From the NCBI GenBank assembly GCA_014058105.1, contig JACGCM010001710.1:248001-312000 (forward strand): DNA of 64,000 nucleotides. Direction: 5' to 3'. Numbering within the stretch: the stretch's first letter is position 1; each line of letters opens with the position of its first letter. The position numbers were made by a program, and so were the translations under genes. Under the pieces are notes generated by a model. It was given only the letters and a program-made list of their open reading frames with translations, searched no databases and was not told where the DNA came from. This DNA is from Kingdonia uniflora. Taxonomy: Eukaryota; Streptophyta; Magnoliopsida; Ranunculales; Circaeasteraceae. Shown here piece by piece: positions 58,952-64,000 of the stretch.

Positions 58952-60572
58952 GGGGAGAGGATTCCCTTATGCTATACTCAAGCTACAGTATCTATTGGCC
59001 ACACACTCACTCTCTCTTGCCACATACATTCCTATGTGGCATCTCCCCTCAATCACTTACTTACTCAAGTGACTCACTCACTCCACTCAATTACTTACTC
59101 ACTCTCTCACTCACTCCAAAATTCAAATTTCACTCCCCCTCTCTCTCTCTCATTGTCGATTTCCTATTCAAATAGGTTCATTTTCATTGATCTATTAGAA
59201 TTGATTGATGCTCCTATATGTGAAATTAATGACTCATGAACTAGCATCATAATATACAGCCAAAAAAAAGAAGAAAAAAGAAAGAAAGAGAAGGTTAAAA
59301 CAGGAACCTCTTCCTCAACCTCACAGCTCCCCCAAACTTCTCCAAACCATAACTTTTCTCTCTAAAGTTTTTAAAAACGTGTCAAGAGGCAATCGATTTT
59401 TTGCATTAAGGTGTTTGTTCCCGGTAACATTCTTCTCTCGTTCTTCCACTTATTTGTCGATTTTTATTGTAATAATCCAGTAATGGTCGAGTAATTCAAA
59501 TAATCGACAATTTAATTGTCGATTCTCGTTGCTACAAGTTCCACAAATCTCTTCTTTAATTAAAATTTTCAATTAATGTATGTATAATACAATAATTGTC
59601 GAGTCACCGACAATATAATTTTCGATTCAACGTGTCTTCGACAATTTATATGTTATAATTTTCGATTCATCGTATCTTCGACAATTTATATGATATAATT
59701 TTCGATTCATCGACAATATAATTTTTGATTCAACATGTCTCCGACAATTTATATGTTATAATTTTCGATTTATCGTATCTTCGACAATTTATGTTTCAAT
59801 AATTGTCGAGTCATCGACAATATAATTTTCGATTCAACGTGTCTTCGACAATTTATGTGTTATAATTTTCGATTCATCGTATCTTCGACAATTTATGTTT
59901 AAATAATTGTCGAGTCATCGACAATATAATTTTCGATTCAACGTGTCTTCGACAATTTATGTGTTATAATTTTCGATTCATCGTCTCTTCGACAATTTAT
60001 GTTTCAATATTGTTTATTGACCGAGCCATCGACTATTCTCATTGTTGATAATAGTGAAAAACGGCAATTCAATTCATGCACAAATTGACTATTTTCATTA
60101 TCGGTTTAGTGCAAACCGATAATTTTAAAGGTACACTTTGTGTTTGCATAAAGTCTGGAACAAGCTACAAATGCAAACCCCAACTTTAAGCGGATCTAAA
60201 GACAACTAATTGATCTAGAGAGAGAAAAAAAAAACTAATTTGCTTATGGTTCAACTGGATGTTCAAATCGTTTATTATGGTTCAATTGGATTTCTAACTA
60301 GGAACTTGCTTCTCTAATAGGTTCTATTACCTTCTTGCTCTTCTAAAAGAGATGAACCTTCTAGGCTTTCTTAATGGTAGAGATCGAGTCATTGAGAGCG
60401 ATATTGGGATGGGGTAGAGAGAGAGAGTTTCGGTTTTGAAATACAATAATTGAGGGAGAGACAATGAGAGTGACGAGACATAAAAGGAGAAGAGTGAGAT
60501 CAAATAAAAAATGCCAGCTGTGTGGTGTGAGTTGAGAGTATAGCCAAATTGAGTATAAGGGAATCCTCCCCC
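58952..60572. mobile_element. Non-autonomous Mutator-like element upstream of the PPR gene
   Basis: The termini are inverted (left gaggattcccttatgctata, right complement gaggattcccttatactcaa) and flanked by related nine-base sites (ttttttggt, ttttttgtg). The left end shares about 200 bp with the start of the neighbouring transposase-bearing element (cactcactctctcttgcc, ctatgtggcatctc, actctaaaattcaaat). The interior is a TCGACAAT-rich minisatellite and no protein is encoded, so it is a deletion derivative mobilised in trans. Confidence 0.75.
59629..60018. repeat. Minisatellite, about 105-bp units with TCGACAAT hairpins
   Basis: Nearly four units, each with cgtgtcttcgacaatttat, tataattttcgattcatcg and, in later units, the perfect inverted repeat attgtcga-gtca-tcgacaat. 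It lies inside the non-autonomous element. Confidence 0.9.
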
Positions 60573-61859
60573 TTTTTTGTGAAGGGAGATGATTCCCCTA
60601 CACTTTCTTCTTGCTACACTCTTTCTTGACCATACACCTCACTCTCTCTTGCCAACTCACTCACTCTATTCTTGTCTATGTGGCATCTCACTCACTCCAA
60701 CTCACTCACTTCACTAATTCACTCACTCACTCACTCTCTCTTACTCTAAAATTCAAATTCCCATTTAAATTTGACTCTCTCTATCTCTCCCTCCGGTTAA
60801 GGTACAAATCTTTCTCAGTCTATCTCCTTATTGGGAAAGTATATTTTTGGGACGTGATGTTAGAATTGTGCTACATATGTAATTTGGGTATTGATTTAAC
60901 TTGATTTAACAGGTTAGTGGACGGCATCCCAACTTCTACACCCAAAAAGCCTACGACGAATAGGTTAGTGGTGTGCAAAATTCTTCTCTATAGATTTAAC
61001 AATTGTCGTACACTACGTAATCAACATGTTATTGTCTAAATTTTCTCATGCGACAATTTAGGAGTGTCGTACACTACAACAATCGACAAATTTACATAGT
61101 TTAATTGTCGAAATTGACTTAGTTGAATAAGTTGACAATAATTTACGAGTAAATTGTAACAAAATCAATACATCGACAAAATTATTATCGAAGACATCAG
61201 AAATCGAAAATTTATTGTCGAAAACATAAAAAATCGACAAAATATTATCGATCTATAGGGTTGTCGGCAATATAACTCAGTGAAACCTGTTTATGTTACA
61301 GATATGAGGCTTATTCAATGGGTGTGTAATTTATTCCATGGGTGTTTTGGCATGGAACATGATGACTACGATGATGAAGGAATTCCCCTAGTCCCCCTCC
61401 CCCTCTAATAAAGAGGTTGATGAAGTATTTTGGACCCAAGTAGTATTACGTATGGAAACATTGAAAGATGCATAACGAGAAAGGCAAGCACACATAGATT
61501 TGTAGAGGAGCTGGAAGCCTATCGGAAGTCATTTTCTAAAGAATCTGATTAAGGGAATATGTTTGGGATTGGGGACCTGTAGACTGTACTTAGTGATCTT
61601 GGGGTTAACATGTTAGTGTAGTGTCTGTTTTGAACCATCTAATGACATACATAATGTACAACTGTGACCCAAAAATTCCTATATAATTAAAGTTTTTGTT
61701 ATGAAAAATGGTGTTTTTTTTCCTTTTGCATTTGTGGTTACTTGTCTGTCACTTTTGATTATATATGTTCGTCTGACTGTATGGATAAATTTGATTAATG
61801 GGATTGCATCCAATAATTCCTCATATATGACAGGATAATAATAGGGAAGATTTAGTTGA

Positions 61860-62872
61860 ATCAGAGTGGTCAAAGGTAATCGGAGATGAATCACTACCAA
61901 GGGCTACCAACGAACGTACGTTGGGTGTGTATTCTGAAACACCTAATTGTACCATTAATTCTTTGTTTGTGGAGACACCATATGAAGGGCAAACTTTTGA
62001 TACAGTGGATGACGCAAGTTCCTTTTATGAACAATATGGAGAGGAAGTAAGGTTTTCCACAAATAAGCGCTACTCTAAAAAATGATCAAGATCCGATGAG
62101 GTAGGACGAGTAACATTTTCTTGTTTGAGCAACAGTTTGTCGAAGAAAAACAAAACTTCTGATACAAGTAAACAAGATGGGAATAAACGCTCTTCTTACC
62201 AATGCGGGTGTAAGGTTACTTTGAACATTAATTGGAGAGAAAAACTTGATAAATTTGTTGTTACTAGTTTCTCAGATGTGCATAACCACAAACTTGTGTC
62301 ACCTCGTAACCACCATCGTATAAAGATTAATCGTTTCTTTCCTGAAGCTGCAAAAAACCTAACTGAGACTTTTGAGCTGTACAACATCTCAGTAAGCAAG
62401 GTGCCTGCTCTATTCCCAGACAAGAGCTTCAACAAACGTAATTGTTACAGCCACAAGCCAAGGTTAACAAGGAACGTCTATCGAGTAATGATGCACAAGA
62501 TACATTAGATTGGTTTAAGAAAAAACAACTCGAAGATCCTATGTTCTACTTTGACATTCAGCTCGATAATGATGACAGAGCATTTTTTTTTTGGATAGAT
62601 GGGAGATCCCGAGTGGCATATGAGGCTTTTAGGGATGTGGTCAGTTTTGACACCACATATAGGACAAACGTTTATAAGATGTCATTTTCTCCATTCACGG
62701 GAATAAACAACCACTACCAAACAATTCAACTCGAATGTGCTTTGTTTAGGAATAAGTAAGATACCACCTTTACTTGGTTATTCCATACATGGCTAAAGGC
62801 GATGAGCAATAAACCCCTGACGACTATTATCACTGACCAAGATGCTGCAATGGGTGCCACCATCTCCAAGGT
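61860..62872 (+). pseudogene. FAR1/FHY3-type MULE transposase, broken
   Basis: The reading starts in a linker (SEWSKVIGDESLPRATNE), then the FAR1 DNA-binding region (TPYEGQTFDTVDDASSFYEQ, GEEVRFSTNKR; later CGCKVTLNI and VTSFSDVHNHKL). It continues in the MULE transposase core: DNDDRAFFFWIDGRSRVAYE, VVSFDTTYRTN, FTWLFHTWLKAM and the catalytic ITDQDAAM. An in-frame TGA at about 62084 and a frameshift near 62500 break it. After ISK at 62872 a GT site and then repeat sequence follow, so the C-terminal catalytic Glu and SWIM finger are missing. Confidence 0.85.
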
Positions 62873-62942
62873 TAGTCTCAAACTCTCAGTGTTATTATTA
62901 TAGGAATTACCAGGTAAATGTGCTTTGCGACTAAGTTGTTGT

Positions 62943-63170
62943 TATAATTGTCGTTAAGTCCCTAAGTCGACAATTATAGCTGACATAATTGTCAAAATCC
63001 ACAATTTATTTTATCAAAAATTATGAACTCAACAATTTATTTTGTCGAAAGCCATGAAGTCGACAATTTATACTGTCGAAAGTCATGAAGTCGACAATTT
63101 ATTCTATCATGAAGTCAACAATTATAGCTGACATAATATCGATGAATTGTGGAATCGACAATATAATAAG
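62943..63170. repeat. TCGACAAT-rich tandem array downstream of the transposase core
   Basis: Repeats of about 32 bp with the form gtcgaaagYcatgaagtcga then caatttat, the same core word as the arrays at 61030-61260 and 59629-60018. Confidence 0.85.
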
Positions 63171-63409
63171 TTAAGAAAACATGTTGTGCTTCAAAATGAG
63201 GCATCTTTCTTAAGGAATTATTATAAATTAGTAATGAGAAATTTAAGCAACAAATCATTAATATTTATTATTAATTGGATAATAATATCTAGCATCAACT
63301 ATATATATCATTCATGATATAGAGATTTAATGCCCAAGGATCTCCAATGGGATTTAAGTGAGATCAAGCAGTCGTTAGGAAGACGGGAAATAAAATGGGC
63401 AACTACTGT

Positions 63410-64000
63410 AGAACAATCTACATGAACAAATAAACACCTCTTAAGGAGATGATCGAGTTTAGTGTATACACACTATCTCCTTAAGACAGATTCACCCCTG
63501 CCACAGTGTTTTGCAAGAATGTAGGCCCCTGTCTCCCATGATACAGTGATCAGTCACAGATAGAAGAAAACACTTTTATCTCTCTGCCAAACGAACCTTG
63601 ATTGCGTCTGTTTTCTCTCTTGAAAATGACTCAAGAAAAACTCTAAAAAACTGATGATAAAAAATGAAAATGAAATTGGGTTATATAGAGTATAGGTGAC
63701 TCTTCACCAAGGGTCACACCTCAAGTCAGTGCATCTTCACCAAGAGTCACACCTTAAGGCGCGTCTGTTGGAGATACCCCAACTCACACCTCAAACCCAA
63801 AAAAGTAACTAAATGTTCCAAGGAATCCCCATGAGCCCATAGCCCAAGGCCAAGGCCCAATCATTGACTTATAATAATAAGCAGGTTCCTAGGTCGAGCA
63901 AGCCCATGGGTAGCCCATGCATCCAAGCTAGTTTGCACACACGGGTCGCACATGCGCATGCGATCTACCAACTCACACACACATCACAATAAGTTAAGTG
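63410..64000 (-). repeat. Dispersed LTR-like repeat, copy B (runs off the window)
   Basis: Matches 43327-43870 closely and contains an extra internal duplication (cttcaccaagRgtcacacct twice) that copy A lacks. The minus-strand LTR start would lie beyond the window. Confidence 0.8.

Larger units (their letters stand above)
60582..63200 (+). mobile_element. Mutator-like element with FAR1-type transposase (right end lost)
   Basis: It starts gaagggagatgattccccta, a relative of the terminus at 58955, then the shared CT/CA-rich terminal block. A first TCGACAAT-rich array (61030-61260), transposase coding (about 61860-62872) and a second TCGACAAT array (62943-63170) follow. No right terminus was found before the LTR-like repeat at 63410, so the element is broken or continues beyond the window. 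Confidence 0.7.

Noticed and set aside
59580..60018. CRISPR array
   Set aside because: The repeats are contiguous minisatellite units within a plant transposon, with no unique spacers and no cas genes.

Overview
The window is plant nuclear DNA. It has short exons with GT-AG introns, long AT-rich introns, plastid- and mitochondrion-targeted proteins, large PLS-type PPR genes without introns, a plant LysM receptor kinase, an NPF transporter and typical plant transposons (Ty3/gypsy Tat lineage, TRIM, hAT, PIF/Harbinger, Mutator/FAR1, LINE). The gene set fits a eudicot; the species cannot be read from the sequence.

Layout. (1) 1-9.0 kb is nested transposon: a decayed Tat-lineage gypsy element on the minus strand, split by a solo LTR that itself holds a hAT MITE, followed by a complete 1.5-kb non-autonomous LTR element. 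(2) 9.0-27.4 kb is gene-poor. It holds a 245-bp direct repeat pair, a long-TIR element, scattered fragments of a CPN20-type co-chaperonin gene (including an inverted pair of partial copies), one small three-exon gene for a one-TM protein (16.76-17.17 kb), several MITEs and a SEC11 signal-peptidase fragment. (3) 28-39 kb is a gene island: a mitochondrial PLS-PPR gene (minus), an NPF (NRT1/PTR) transporter (plus, five exons) and a sugar-phosphate/nucleotide-sugar translocator (minus). The PPR and translocator resemble At4g32430 and At4g32390, which suggests conserved synteny. (4) 41.2-49.8 kb holds a complete ten-exon LysM receptor kinase (LYK3 type, minus). Divergent from it, at 51.5-56.9 kb, is the plastid purine-synthesis enzyme GARS (plus, four exons), followed tail-to-tail by a second PLS-PPR gene (57.4-58.9 kb, minus). 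(5) 58.95-64 kb is a pair of related Mutator-like elements, one non-autonomous and one with a broken FAR1-type transposase, then a copy of a repeat also present in a LYK3 intron.

The intact genes are unrelated housekeeping and signalling functions rather than a pathway: organelle RNA processing (two PPRs), de novo purine synthesis, membrane transport (two carriers) and chitin/LCO-type perception. The most unusual material is in the repeats. A Mutator/FAR1 pair shares TCGACAAT-rich subterminal arrays and one member sits 18 bp upstream of a PPR start codon. CPN20 fragments form an interrupted palindrome. A LINE carrying a nested MITE occupies a GARS intron.

Exon boundaries were placed by eye from reading frame, GT/AG sites and family similarity; no search was run.
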